Below, one piece after another: positions 54,183-64,000 of a stretch of DNA of 64,000 nt. A program made the translations under genes and the position numbers. Source of the DNA: Craspedostauros australis (lineage: Eukaryota > Bacillariophyta > Bacillariophyceae > Mastogloiales > Achnanthaceae); NCBI GenBank assembly GCA_026770025.1, contig JAMXDE010000004.1:1488001-1552000 (forward strand), written 5' to 3'. Each line of letters opens with the position of its first letter. Positions within the stretch are counted from its first letter, which is position 1. The notes under the pieces are model-generated. The model worked only from the letters and a program-made list of their open reading frames with translations. It did no database searches and was not told the DNA's origin.

Positions 54183-55034
54183 ATGGCCACGGGCACAGCA
54201 GCGCACAAAACTCCAACACCTAATCCCCGCGTTCAGAAAATCCAAAGGTTGGTCAACCACGCAGGCTTCTTCGTCGAGACACAGCAATATGCAAACGCCA
54301 TCCTGTACTACAGCAAGTGCCTTGAGGCATCTTACTCATGCTCTACCGACAGCAGTTCTTCCATCACCGGTCGCACCGACTGCGAAGTCTTCAACGCCAT
54401 CGATACCCAAGATAGTTGGCCACAGCTGCATCAGGACCGCCCTGGAGACGATTGCGCCACTCCCCCAGACTGCCGAGGCCCATTGTCACCTTCGATCGAG
54501 GCTGCTCATCATCAACCATCGATTGACACCGCCAACGTCGCAAACAGCGCCATCAGCGCCATCAACAACATCAGCGAGATCGCCACAGTCTACCAGCAGC
54601 CAATGCGATTCGATCTCCACGCTGATATCTGTGCAGGACCAGGACGCCCACCATTCTATGGTGTCATCATGTTCAACCTGGCCCTATCGTATCAGCTTCA
54701 GGGCATGTACATGCATCAGGCCGCTGAGAGGAGTCGGCACCTGCAAAAGGCATGCCGGCTTTACAGTCTGACACTAGACGTGCACGCCGTGGAGTGCGAT
54801 GAACATTCGACATCCTGCGACTTCCTGGTTTTGGTCACCCTGAACAATCTGGCACTCACCCACCAGTCCTTGGGTCAACTGAGCCAGGCAGACGGCTGCT
54901 ACGACGACATGATCTCGCTGTCGTTATGCTACCTGCTCCAAGGCACACCGCACCAAATCCCGTACTTTGATGACTTCTTTCGCAACGCATGGATCGGCAA
55001 GGCGTGGTCCAAGACGCCTGCACCGGCCGCATGA
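54183..55034 (+). CDS. Hypothetical protein with TPR-like helices
   Basis: ATG 54183 (MATGTAAHKTPTPNPR) follows a repetitive ACC/ACA tract; the frame stays open upstream to 54075 but reads only Thr/Asn repeats. From 54183 it is 283 aa. RLVNHAGFFVETQQYANAILYYSKCLEAS, FNLALSYQLQGMYMHQAAERS, KACRLYSLTLD and TLNNLALTHQSLGQLSQADGCYDDM have the spacing of TPR helices (A-L-x-Y, G.Y..A). Between them is a ~90-residue unstructured region. Such TPR hypotheticals are common in diatoms as I recall them. The role is unknown; probably a protein-binding scaffold. An upstream exon is possible. Confidence 0.6.
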   Translation: MATGTAAHKTPTPNPRVQKIQRLVNHAGFFVETQQYANAILYYSKCLEASYSCSTDSSSSITGRTDCEVFNAIDTQDSWPQLHQDRPGDDCATPPDCRGPLSPSIEAAHHQPSIDTANVANSAISAINNISEIATVYQQPMRFDLHADICAGPGRPPFYGVIMFNLALSYQLQGMYMHQAAERSRHLQKACRLYSLTLDVHAVECDEHSTSCDFLVLVTLNNLALTHQSLGQLSQADGCYDDMISLSLCYLLQGTPHQIPYFDDFFRNAWIGKAWSKTPAPAA

Positions 55035-55663
55035 AGCTCCCAGACAATAGACTTGCTCTCGTCCTCGTACCTTACCCTAATTGATCTACTCTAGACCAGT
55101 CTACTCGTAAGCACGCCCCTCCGTCCGTATCAACGCCTGCAAAGATCTCTACTCACGCACGATGTCCAAACCAGCCACGCATGCAAATCTTGAAGACGAG
55201 AGACAAGCATGGGGCTCCTGTACCCCGCATGGGGGAAGGCGTGAAGGCAAGCACAGCTTGCATGCCAACCCGTGTGGCTCGTGCATAGAAGATGCGGGAG
55301 CGTGTTGACAATCCTTGTGCAAAAATGGCACCGGATAGCGGCAACCATGCCCGAAGCGGCGTATTGGGATATGTCGGTAAGGCACACCACGACCCACTGG
55401 AACCACCCAACACTGCCCACTCTCAATTCTCAAGACAAAAGTAGGATTCTCACCAGGCCCGTATGACATTTATTTGGGTAGAGAATGCTGTATCCCATTC
55501 TCAATCAACAAAAGACACATCTTCTGTTCCGCCAGACTTTTGTCATTGAAGGTACGTCTGGGGCAACCGCTTCTCTGTGCTCCTCGTTGACCCTTTTGCC
55601 TTTGGGTGCATCGCAACGAAACGAGCCTCTGCAACTAAGACGACTACTCGTAGGGAGGTACCG
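55035..55663. other. Intergenic
   Basis: No gene is seen between the TPR-like gene and the inverted-repeat element. Confidence 0.4.
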
Positions 55664-55859
55664 CCTGGACCGTCCGGTACTTGGATTAGTCATGGATAAA
55701 ATCGACGGACAGACCGCCATCAGAACTTCATGACGTTTCGAATTGAGTCCCGCGTAACCCTGTTCTGTCTTCAAGCAATAATTTGAATAGTAACGGACGT
55801 TATATTGACGTTTCGCATGTCGGTCTTATTCCATGTTAGATAGCACGGCTGGCGTGTTT

Positions 55860-55975
55860 CAGAATGATTCAGAATCAGACTCCGATTCAGAACGGATTCA
55901 GACTTTCAGAACCGATTCAGAACGGAGTCAGAACTTCAGAACTTCTGACTTTTTCCATTCTGATTCTGAATCGAG
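55860..55975. repeat. GATTCAGAACG-type array, left cluster
   Basis: Roughly 11-bp units GATTCAGAACG with drift, about eight copies, then the inverse TTCTGATTCTGAATC. Confidence 0.75.
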
Positions 55976-56384
55976 AGTGTCTCCCCCAGTGATCGTCGCG
56001 GGGGCTTTGCTGCGACATCAACAACACGACCACGAGCCAAACCATCTTGGCACCAAAAAAGATGTCGTAGCTGATGTGATGACGAGGGCTACCATGTTGC
56101 TCTACTCAGTATTCTGTTCTTTGGTGGAATGTTATCTTGTCAGCCATCAAAAATTGAAGAGTACGTACTTGCAACCTGATGAGTGAAGAGTTGCAAGCAT
56201 GCAGCAACAGAAACAGAGACAATGAAGTAGCTATCGATTATTTGCGTGTGGGTGCTTGGAAGCAAACAACGAAGAAGCGGCTGTTGTGTTACCAACTTGT
56301 CATGTTACGAAGGCGTTAGTAGATGTTATGCGCCATGTTTCAAATAACGACAATCTTGTGCAGAACTTGACTTGCATCCGCGAC

Positions 56385-56490
56385 AGCATTCAGACTATCA
56401 GAATGGATTCAGAACAGAGTCAGAACGGATTCAGAACTTCAGAAGTTCTGATTCTGAATTCAGAATGAGCATTCTGATTCAGAACGGTGA
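56385..56490. repeat. GATTCAGAACG-type array, right cluster
   Basis: The same unit as the left cluster, including AACTTCAGAAGTTCTGATTCTGAATTCAG-like palindromic stretches. Confidence 0.75.
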
Positions 56491-57034
56491 CAGGAAGACA
56501 CTCAAGTGTTCCGTGTTGGCTGGCCTGTCCTGCTCTCAAACCGTTACGAAATTGATCAAAACGTTATATTCAGTCTCCAAGCATGTTTCCGCAGGATTGA
56601 AACGCGAACCTACGAAACTGATATTGTAGTAGTCTAATGAGTCGAACAATAAACCGTCTTATTTATCCACGACTAATCCAAGTACCGGACGGTCCTGGGT
56701 GATTGATTGATTGATTGAAGTCCACATGAGAGGAAAACAGACATCTCCTGTTCTCTCTCTAGTCTTAGTATAAGTCTAGACGTCGCCGGTTCTTCCCATT
56801 GAATCCTGGATACTCGTGACCCATCACAAGAACAACAACACCGACGCGCCAAAAGTGATTGACGTGTTGCGGCATTTCTGCTGTTGCGACAATGACCATG
56901 TTTCATGAGCAGGGGACCCGCAAGGCATGATGTTGCTCCACATCACGAGTCCATGGCAATGCATCACCACAAGGACGACTCATGATCATACTCGTGATCC
57001 GGAGGATTGAGCATCGTAACAAACACCAGGCATC

Positions 57035-57769
57035 ATGGCGCGCATTCCACCCGTCGTGAAGGCAGGCCTGCAATCAGGTACCATCATGTGCATCGCGGAC
57101 ATCGTGACGCAGAAGATGATTGCCGATGGCAGTGCAGCAGATGATGTCGGCAGCAGCGAGAAGATAGAAGCGCAACATGCAGCCGATCGTTTCATCCCAA
57201 CGTCATCCATTCCGATGCTGCAATCCGCCAACGAACAATTGCAATCATTGGACCAATTCCGGACGATTCAATGGACGGCGGCCGGATTGCTGCTGCACGG
57301 ACCTTTCTTGCACTTTGGATTCATCATGCTGGACAAGTACTTTCCGTTGCCACCACCATCGGCGACGTCGTCGCAACAGATGCGGGCCGTTCTCAAGAAG
57401 ACCATGGGCGGTCAGGTCTTCGTCTTTCCGCCGTACCTACTGGCGCTGTTCACGTACTTGGCCGTGACGCATTATTTCCATGATGCCTTGTTGCCGACGC
57501 AGACGCAGACGCAGTCATCCACGATGACGGCGACGACGACGACGCTATCGCAGGCAGTCGCGCAGCGCACCCAAACTAAGGTGCCCGAAGCCCTCATGGC
57601 AGGATGCGTGTTCTGGCCCGTCGTCAATTCCTTCAATTTCACCTTCATCGCGCCTGCCTATCGCGTGCTGTACACGGCCGCCGTCGGCAGCACATGGAAC
57701 GTCTACCTCAATTGGCACAATAGTCAACGGCGTTGCAATCGATCGAGCGTTGTAAAGTTGGAGGGCTGA
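57035..57769 (+). CDS. Mpv17/PMP22-family membrane protein
   Basis: ATG 57035, 244 aa, single exon. VKAGLQSGTIMCIADIVTQ is the family N-terminal helix. RTIQWTAAGLLLHGPFLHFGFIMLDKYFP matches the R..R....G....GP..H.WY..L segment. GGQVFVFPPYLLALFTYL follows. The C-terminal signature region FWPVVNSFNFTFIAPAYRVLYTAAVGSTWNVYLNWHNSQ closely fits the Mpv17/PMP22 consensus (W-P..N..NF..P...R......W..YLSW). Four membrane helices are expected. Family members (Mpv17, PXMP2, Sym1) sit in inner mitochondrial or peroxisomal membranes as channel-like proteins; location here is not predicted by the sequence. A Thr/Gln-rich insertion (TQTQTQSSTMTATTTT) in the loop before the last part is unusual. Confidence 0.92.
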   Translation: MARIPPVVKAGLQSGTIMCIADIVTQKMIADGSAADDVGSSEKIEAQHAADRFIPTSSIPMLQSANEQLQSLDQFRTIQWTAAGLLLHGPFLHFGFIMLDKYFPLPPPSATSSQQMRAVLKKTMGGQVFVFPPYLLALFTYLAVTHYFHDALLPTQTQTQSSTMTATTTTLSQAVAQRTQTKVPEALMAGCVFWPVVNSFNFTFIAPAYRVLYTAAVGSTWNVYLNWHNSQRRCNRSSVVKLEG

Positions 57770-58704
57770 TGGATGCAAGGGGTCTTCGTCGTAACACTAG
57801 CATGCAGAATGCGATGTATAATCATATGACGCACTATTCTCTTTTGCTTCCACAACATCGAAGCATTTTCTCGCCGACCCACTTCATGTTGGCAATTTGT
57901 TTCCTTCTGAGATTCGTGCGTCCGTCCTGCTTCAACCTCCTCCTATGTACATGCTACGAGTAGTATTGTTCTGATCGACACCAACGCTCAATAGAAAAGG
58001 ATGGATTACAAGCCAAGATGACGCAATCAGAGCTCGCATATTATGTACATAACATGCAATATTCATTCTTTGATAAATCATGTTCTACTCTACCGACGCA
58101 CTCGTACATTGCTGCAGCAACTGCTGCTATAGCCGTCGCTGCTTCATTTCCTGCCCTTGTCCTTGTTCTTCTTGTTTCTAATGATGTCCATGAACTGCTC
58201 GTCGCCATTTGGTTGCGACGACGACCGCAACGAGGACGATGATGGGCTAAGATGACAATCGTGGCGGCGGGGACGTGAGAAACAATCACAGAGTTTCGCA
58301 ATTGAATGGAACGCAGACATGAGAAACTAGCACCTTGAGTCGCCGCGACGCCATCATCCAGAGCGCAGAGTGGATTCTGTGATAGCTCGCAGCAAAATCA
58401 AACTCATCGCATTTCGCAACAACCAACGATGACGGCAACCCTGGAAAATCCTTATGCTTTCCATAGAATCAGCGTTGTCGTCGACGTATCCTGGATCGAT
58501 GTCTGCAGTATTCGTTCATAGTCGTATTGTACAATAGTTCGGAACCTCATTTTCAACACATAAAGTGAGGAGAAAACAAATCGAGAAACGAGAACAAGAC
58601 GTGCACCATACGAGTCAGCAATGTCACGAGCATTATCACCGGAAGGGCGTGCATGCAAGTTTGGAATCACCGGCAATCAAAGCGTTTGGTCCATTCTTCA
58701 AACA
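57770..58704. other. Intergenic
   Basis: This is the 3' flank of the Mpv17 gene and of the pseudogene on the other strand. No gene is seen. Confidence 0.45.
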
Positions 58705-59260
58705 CTACCTTTCAACGCATTCGTTGCTCGCATCTTCGCTACTCTCCAGAGTACTCCACCTCAACTCCAATCGCGCCGACTTGCATGGCATGCGCTCATC
58801 GACACGCACGTCGACCAACCCTTCGCTGCCCAGCCGGCTGCTGGACTCATCGCGCTCCAACTCCGATCCGACCGTGATCTTGCCTTCCTCGCGCAATCGG
58901 TTCCACTCCGACAGCGGATCGTACCCTTCCCCTCCGACTTTGTTCTGGAAATCCCACGCTCTGCGATCCTCCGAAAGCTGCTGTCACTTCTGCATGACCT
59001 GCTGCTCGTAATCCTTCATCTTTTCGGGATTGCGATCGCGTTCCAGAATCTCTCGCTGCGCTGCCTCTTGCTCCTCGCGCTGTCGGCGATCGTAGTTGGC
59101 GCGGTTCTGTTTGCCTTCGTCGCTGAAGATCAGCTTGAAGTCGTCGATGATGCCGTTACATGATGGTCGGAGACTTGCGAGTCGTGGACGGTGGCGCGAA
59201 GGCCCGCGAGGCGCAAAGAAATGACGCGAGTATCGTCAGGAAGATGGTCAATTTCATCAT
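58705..59260 (-). pseudogene. Plastid-protein gene with frameshift and in-frame TGA
   Basis: ATG 59260 starts MMKLTIFLTILASFLCASRAFAPPSTTRK, a signal peptide with a textbook ASRAFAP plastid motif. The frame stops at TAA 59158-59156, but shifting frame at about 59160 gives NGIIDDFKLIFSDEGKQNRANYDRRQREEQEAAQ.., a charged helical protein. That frame meets TGA at 58986-58984 (..QQVMQK-TGA-QQLSEDRRAW) and continues protein-like (GYDPLSEWNRLREEGKITV, RLGSEGLVDVRVDERMP) before losing character at about 58800; its last stop is 58705. The function is unknown. The shift plus the stop plus the degraded end argue for a pseudogene. A single TGA alone could have meant selenocysteine. Frames on the plus strand (58621-59163) are shadows. 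Confidence 0.6.
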
Positions 59261-60447
59261 TGTCTGTGGTATTGGGATGGGGCTGTGTGTGATTGCTCTG
59301 GAGGCGTGGCTGTGGCTGTGGCTGTGACTTTGGCTTGGGGGATGGTCAGTAAGCAAGTGGAATTGTGTTTGTTGCCCTGCATTGCTCACAGCTCGTGCTC
59401 CATGCATGTTCTGCGAAGGAGATCAACCACCAAGTTTCGTATCGTACTCGTAGGTACCCTTGTCTTGCATTCCCTTGCTGATTTGATGTTGGTGACGTTG
59501 TGCTTGTTTCGCACCATCCGCTTGTGAATTTGTGAGGTGTTTATTGGAGCGAAACCAGACGAAAGTGTGACGTCACGGCGGGATGGGAACAGCACTAGAG
59601 TCAAACGAGTCAAACGAAAAGATAGGCTCAACAAGGAACCAAGCAACAAAACAACCGGTTGTGGGCTGACAGCAACAGCAACAGCAGCAGCAGCAACAGC
59701 AGCAAGAACAACAACAACAGAAACAGCAACAACAGCAACAACAGAAGACATAAGTCGACTTCAAATAAGACCAACATCGTAGTTACAACAAACCAACATC
59801 ATCTACTGTGGATTCTGAGTTAGTTCTAATAGTGTTGTTGTTTGTTGTTGTTGTGGATCTCCAACAATCCCAATCGACCGATCCACGTCACCATGTCATT
59901 GTTCGTGTTTCCACAATCCTGTCCGATTTATGGTCTAACGAGTCCAATGATAGGATTCGACACGTAGAGTGTCCTCTTTTACTGATTCTGTACTTCTCTA
60001 ACGTTTCTCCGTTGTGGTCACGCTCGCCTATTTTGCTGAGGTGATAGAGAAGTCACCTGTTTCAACTTTCTCGGATTGTGGTGCGTTGTGGATCGAACAT
60101 ACCAATGTAATAGTAACGTCGATGAGTACGGTATCTTGGAACTGGAAGCATCGATTCCATTGGCCGAAACCTTCGTCGTCGGGCGTGGCGAAGAACAGAG
60201 CGAAGATCGCGATGTGTTAAATGCCAAATGCTGCGTGAAGGAACAAAGCCATCATCCACAGTTGACGAATAGCCGGTGAGAGTCGAACCCATGACACCGA
60301 CAATGGATCCACATGGTCGCCGAACAACGGAGAGAGCATGCGATGTGCGTTGATGACCAGATCGCAAAGCGTCCGCGAGTCAAAGCGCTCTTGGATGTTG
60401 CCGGATTTCATCTGCTTCTCGAGGCCGCGCCGACCGCCTCGTGATAG
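59261..60447. other. Intergenic with CAA/CAG microsatellite
   Basis: A CAGCAACAA-type trinucleotide tract lies at 59670-59745. The minus-strand frame 60217-60471 (EKQMKSGNIQERFDSRTLCDLVINAHRML..) looks somewhat protein-like and could be an exon remnant, but has no recognisable domain and no clear start. Confidence 0.4.
59670..59745. repeat. CAG/CAA trinucleotide microsatellite
   Basis: About 76 bp of interrupted AGCAAC/AGCAGC/AACAAC units; no coding frame with a start uses it convincingly. Confidence 0.85.
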
Positions 60448-61110
60448 GGAAGCGCGGTAAAGACACCACATGTGTCGATTTGTACTTTATTCACGCTTGA
60501 AGCGTGTTGTGCCGTGCTTTGTTCGTTCGGATCATCGACTCATGCGACTACTAGAGCACGCCTTTCCCGTGTCGGCGTGATGTTGCGCTTGTTGATGTGC
60601 GTGCCTGGCGATGTCCAACACTGTGTGAACGTGCCAATGACGTCCACTTTGCACTCCTTCCATCCCCTCGTGTCTGCTCCAAGGCATCCCCATTCCCAGA
60701 CACGCGACGTCACATTGCCTCCTTTCCGCTGTGACAGCCCTTCAGCTCAATCGCCCCTTGCTTTTCAAGAGGGTCCTTGCTTCGCATTCGTTGTTCGTGC
60801 TGGTGCATGTCTTCGTGCCGGAACAACTCTCGAACGCGTGGGAAGCGCGGTAAAGTCTCTTTTTGCGTCGATTTTTGATTTGTTCACGCTTGGGGCGTGT
60901 TGTGCGGCTTTTGGGTCTGTCGAGTCATGCACTCATGGGACTACTAGAGCACGCCTTTCCCGTGTCGACATGACGTCGCGCTGATTTGCGTTCGTGGTTG
61001 CGATGCCGCACACTGTTCGCACATGCCAATGATGTTCCCCTTTTCTCGTCCACCCTGTTGTGTCTGTGCGAACACATCCCCTCCCAGACCCACGACACGA
61101 CACGACGCAG
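60448..61110. repeat. Direct duplication of a ~270-bp non-coding unit, 392 bp apart
   Basis: GGGAAGCGCGGTAAAG starts both copies (60448 and 60840). Shared blocks in order are TCACGCTT..GCGTGTTGTGC, a 20-nt ACTACTAGAGCACGCC..TCCCGTGTCG-type block, CACTGT..CACATGCCAATGA-like sequence, and CCCAGACNC. Copies are well diverged. The frame 60472-60984 crosses them and is not called. Confidence 0.7.
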
Positions 61111-62849
61111 CATTGATGCAGTCACACAATTGCTTTCCCTCTTCGGAAAGAAGTGGCTGATTTGCAATCATCATTCGTGTTCTCCCCTCCCCTTGCTCAC
61201 GTAACTTTCGTACTTGTCTGAGCAGTTCCTTTTCGCACCGTCGCTGGATGCCGCAGAGCGCTCCTGCAACCACAAGCTGTCCGTTGTCTTACTAGCCTAC
61301 TGAACTTCGTGTCATCAACTGTCACACTCTGCACCGGGAGCAGCGCCATTCCTCCACGTTCCTGTATTAATGCGCGCTACGTTGTTGTGTGATCACTATC
61401 GTGCTCGTGTCCGGTGTCGAAGGTGGTGAGCCCGCTCCCGTCCAACGTTTGTTTGGCTGTGCGGCTCAGGTGCTCGTTGGTGATTCTCTGGGTTTTTCGC
61501 ATGACAAGGTGGGACTCTCTTCAGCAAGCGTTGGTGTCTGGCGGTCTTCCTTCTTCGGGGTGTTGCCACAAGGGCACGAAATTCGCGTTGCATTCCTCAC
61601 GATGCTTGTCCAGTGCGTCCGACATGCAAACTCAGAACATAGTACTTACAACGTCAAACAACGGAACATGGCGCTTTCCCGTGTACCCCATCAGTGCAAT
61701 TGTTTGCTTGCTCTATTCAAACCAGGACACCAACCACGCGTTCACTCAACAGACACAGGAAGCTATCGACGGTCATCACGTTTCATGGTTTTGACAGTGT
61801 AGCTATTTGTTGCTAGTACAAGGGATGGGCTAGTTATCATGTGTTCTGTGCATCTGTTTGGGCAGCCCCCACCCGTCGCATGTCTCTTGCATCACAGGAA
61901 CAACATCAAACGAGGGCAAGCCATCACAGAGTTCAATTCGAGTCAGTGTTGCGACTGTGTTGAATGCGCTTCAGGTGTGTGCATGACGAGTGCTTGATTC
62001 GACTGTTGTCAGTTGGAGGCAGCGGCGGAGGATGCCATCCACACAGTAAGCTGGCGCAAAGACACAGGGCGCCCCACAGTGCCCAGCATCAGCGCATCCA
62101 AATTCGTGACGCACTCACTTCGGTTTGAGTCACTGGCGAAAGACGGAGAAATCGCCCCAAAGACCACACAGCAACAAGCTGGCTGTCGCAATCATCCCCC
62201 GTGGTTGAAACTGCAACACAAACATCGCAACGCACACGAGATGAGCAGAATTGTCTTGGCTCAGTGATGAGCACGCCCGCTGTGTTCACCGTGACAAAAT
62301 TGCAAATGATTGGTTGCGCGGCGTAGTGCGAGAGAACAGATGAGACTGTGTGTCTCGCAATTGGGTGCCGGACAGCACATGCGACACGACCTTCACTCTC
62401 CAATGTTCATGTGATTCACTGTGATGTTTATTGCTGATGTCATCACGCGCGTCCGTCTGTGAGGAGTCGCGGTGGAGCACATCGAGATGATAACGGTAAC
62501 AGTTTGCTCCATGCGACAGTGTAGTACCGCGCGTGGCGAGAGCACGTTTCCCTGGATGCGCACCTCCTCACGAAGCAAGCACGCGAAAGGCGGTTACACA
62601 ACAAGTGAACGATGTTCGCCTGAGTCCCACACACAAAACGATGGAAACGAAGCACGATCAACATGTATGCCCCTGCAGCTCTTTGTGTCACGATGTGCAT
62701 TGCTCGGGGTATTTCCCGCGGATAGCACAGGCGCCTATTTATGGGGTCGAAACAGACGGACCAACGGAACGGACACTAGTTTCTCCGCGCGCATGCGTTG
62801 AGCGTCACTGTCATTCGCAACGCCCCTCGTGCAGCCATGTGTGCGAAGT
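61111..62849. other. Intergenic
   Basis: Several short frames on both strands exist (for example 61389-61802 and 62009-62267 on +), without domains or codon patterns I can support. Nothing firm is seen. Confidence 0.35.
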
Positions 62850-63450
62850 CGTACCTATGTCGTGTCCATGTCGTGACAGGGTCGCGTCCAAGTCGTGTAT
62901 CCATTGCACCCTTGTCACATCCAAGGCACGTCTACGTCGCGTTCACGTCGTGCTCACGTCGTGCTCATGTCGCGTCCCTTGCACGTCCCCTTGCTCGTCA
63001 CTTGCTCGTCCCCTTGCTTGTCACTTGCACGTCCCCTTGCTTGTCGATTCCTGAAAAATCGACATGTCCCTTACCGCACTTTACTTATAGAGAGATGTCA
63101 CAGTATCGTAGGTGATCAGTCTGGAGACGCTGCGATGCAAATCTCTGTTGTCAACTGTGTTTCAGAATGATGTTACAATCAAGATCAAATACGTGTGCTA
63201 CCATGGTATAGACAGTACGCTTACATTCATGCAGTCTATTTTTGAAAAGTGCACTCTGCCACCCTTTAACATGCAACTAGATTAGACATCGTAGTATGGT
63301 CTACTTTCGCGACATGTCACACCGACAAAACCACGGTAATTGCGAGAAATTTGGTTGTCACTTGCGCGTCCCCTTGCTCGTCGATCCGGTCCTCTGTCGT
63401 GTCTGTCGCATGTCCATGTCGTGCTTGTCGCAGGTCTGTGTCGTGTCCAA
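62850..63450. repeat. Degenerate TCGTGTCC / CTTGCTCGTCCC repeats
   Basis: Two clusters (62850-63050 and 63350-63450) of 7-12-bp related words: GTCGTGTCCATGTCGTG, GTCGTGCTCAC, CCCCTTGCTCGTCACTTGC, CCCCTTGCTTGTC. They are separated by about 300 bp of AT-richer unique sequence. No reading frame is favoured. Confidence 0.65.
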
Positions 63451-64000
63451 GGCGTGTTCATAGGGATCCCACGTCTATCCTGTGTCGTGACCATGTCGCT
63501 TCCAACGCATTTCACTTCACATACTCAGTGTCGCTTGCGCGAGCACAGTTGCGCGTTCGCGAGTGCGAAACTTCGGAAGAACACCGATCCGACGGGGCTT
63601 GGACATTGGAGCGTGTTCTCCCCCATGTATTGCCCCTCCCTCTTCGACGTGCGGGTGCGTCCGACACATCGGTTACTGTAGTTTCACCGCTCCCCATGTG
63701 TGTTGGGGCATAGTATCATGATACTCACATGTGCCGAAAGCGCTCGTGTTCGCTGGACATCCGAGACGAAGAACGTGCTACCATTCCCAGGTACTGAGCG
63801 TGGCTCTCAATGACTCAACGGACAAACACAGCCTGGGGGATGCGGATAACCTAGAATAGATTGTCGTATCAGTCCACACCGCGGTCGATCGTCACGATCA
63901 TGCAGTGGTCAACCTCGCCAGCGGAAGAACAACCACGAAGATGTCTGCTACCGGGTACCCCTCAATTCGAGCACCATCAAACGTGCATCATCAGTCAGGC
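63451..64000. other. Intergenic to window end
   Basis: Nothing supported is seen in this stretch. Confidence 0.35.

Larger units (their letters stand above)
55669..56693. mobile_element. Inverted-repeat (MITE-like) element with TTCAGAA arrays
   Basis: Terminal inverted repeats begin ACCGTCCGGTACTTGGATTA (left, 55669) and end with its complement (right, 56693); matching continues with one mismatch through GTC-TGGATAAA, about 35 bp. Perfect direct CCTGG copies flank it (55664-55668 and 56694-56698), a likely 5-bp target duplication. The 1025-bp interior has no transposase. It contains two clusters of TTCAGAAC/GATTCAGAA units (55860-55975 and 56385-56490), each ending in the inverse TTCTGATTCTGAAT, so each can fold back. 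Confidence 0.75.

Noticed and set aside
55860..56490. Heat-shock elements in the TTCAGAA arrays
   Set aside because: The GAA and TTC units are spaced one base too close (GAACTTC, GAAGTTC) for the GAAnnTTC consensus.
60270..60300. tRNA T-arm-like sequence GGGTTCGACTCTCACC on the minus strand
   Set aside because: No matching acceptor stem, anticodon arm or D-arm lies upstream on that strand; it is a chance match.
1..64000. CRISPR arrays, operons or bacterial-type regulatory sites
   Set aside because: The window is eukaryotic; the direct repeats seen are tandem or transposon repeats without regular unique spacers.

Overview
The window looks like nuclear DNA of a photosynthetic stramenopile, most probably a diatom. 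Spliceosomal introns, an RNA polymerase III type tRNA gene, UBC13, Mpv17 and CCDC124-like proteins, and LTR and LINE retroelements make it eukaryotic. Several predicted proteins carry a signal peptide followed by an ASAFAP-type motif with phenylalanine at the expected cleavage site (positions 35213, 39135 and a pseudogene at 59260). That is the bipartite plastid presequence of algae with red-derived plastids. The Copia Gag proteins carry the HWC..H..H..C knuckle typical of diatom Copia elements. The species cannot be named from the sequence alone.

Layout. 0-28 kb is accessory and repeat-rich. It holds three relatives of one large AAA_16-type ATPase/TPR family: a C-terminal fragment at 3-242 (+) and two nearly full copies at 552-4724 (-) and 23278-27483 (-), which share about 3.9 kb of mosaic near-identical DNA but have unrelated N-termini. 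An internally deleted Copia element (5057-8301, target duplication AACGA) sits just upstream of the first full copy. Then come a decayed LINE-like element (about 11.85-15.06 kb), a foldback element with two inverted arms of roughly 196-bp repeats (16296-18740), and a broken large low-complexity gene (19245-22847).

28-44 kb is the gene-bearing core: tRNA-Glu(UUC), a two-exon membrane RING-H2 protein, two adjacent secreted or plastid-type proteins sharing an unrecognised 38-residue module, a PRK/uridine-kinase-like P-loop kinase, a plastid DUF2358-like protein, UBC13 (with a 33-nt first coding exon), and a CCDC124/Lso2-like ribosome-associated protein.

44.9-51.9 kb is an apparently intact, very recent Copia element with 520-bp LTRs that look identical and a GGAGG target duplication. 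In both Copia elements gag and pol lie in one frame separated by a single TGA, with a potential RNA stem beginning exactly 6 nt after it, and both carry the same 18-nt primer site directly after the LTR, complementary to the 5' half (D-arm) of an initiator-tRNA-like sequence.

52-64 kb is sparse: a TPR-like hypothetical gene, a 1.0-kb inverted-repeat element filled with TTCAGAA motifs and flanked by CCTGG, an Mpv17/PMP22 gene, a frameshifted plastid-protein pseudogene with an in-frame TGA, and several simple or degenerate repeats. No operons, CRISPR arrays or prokaryotic features are present.
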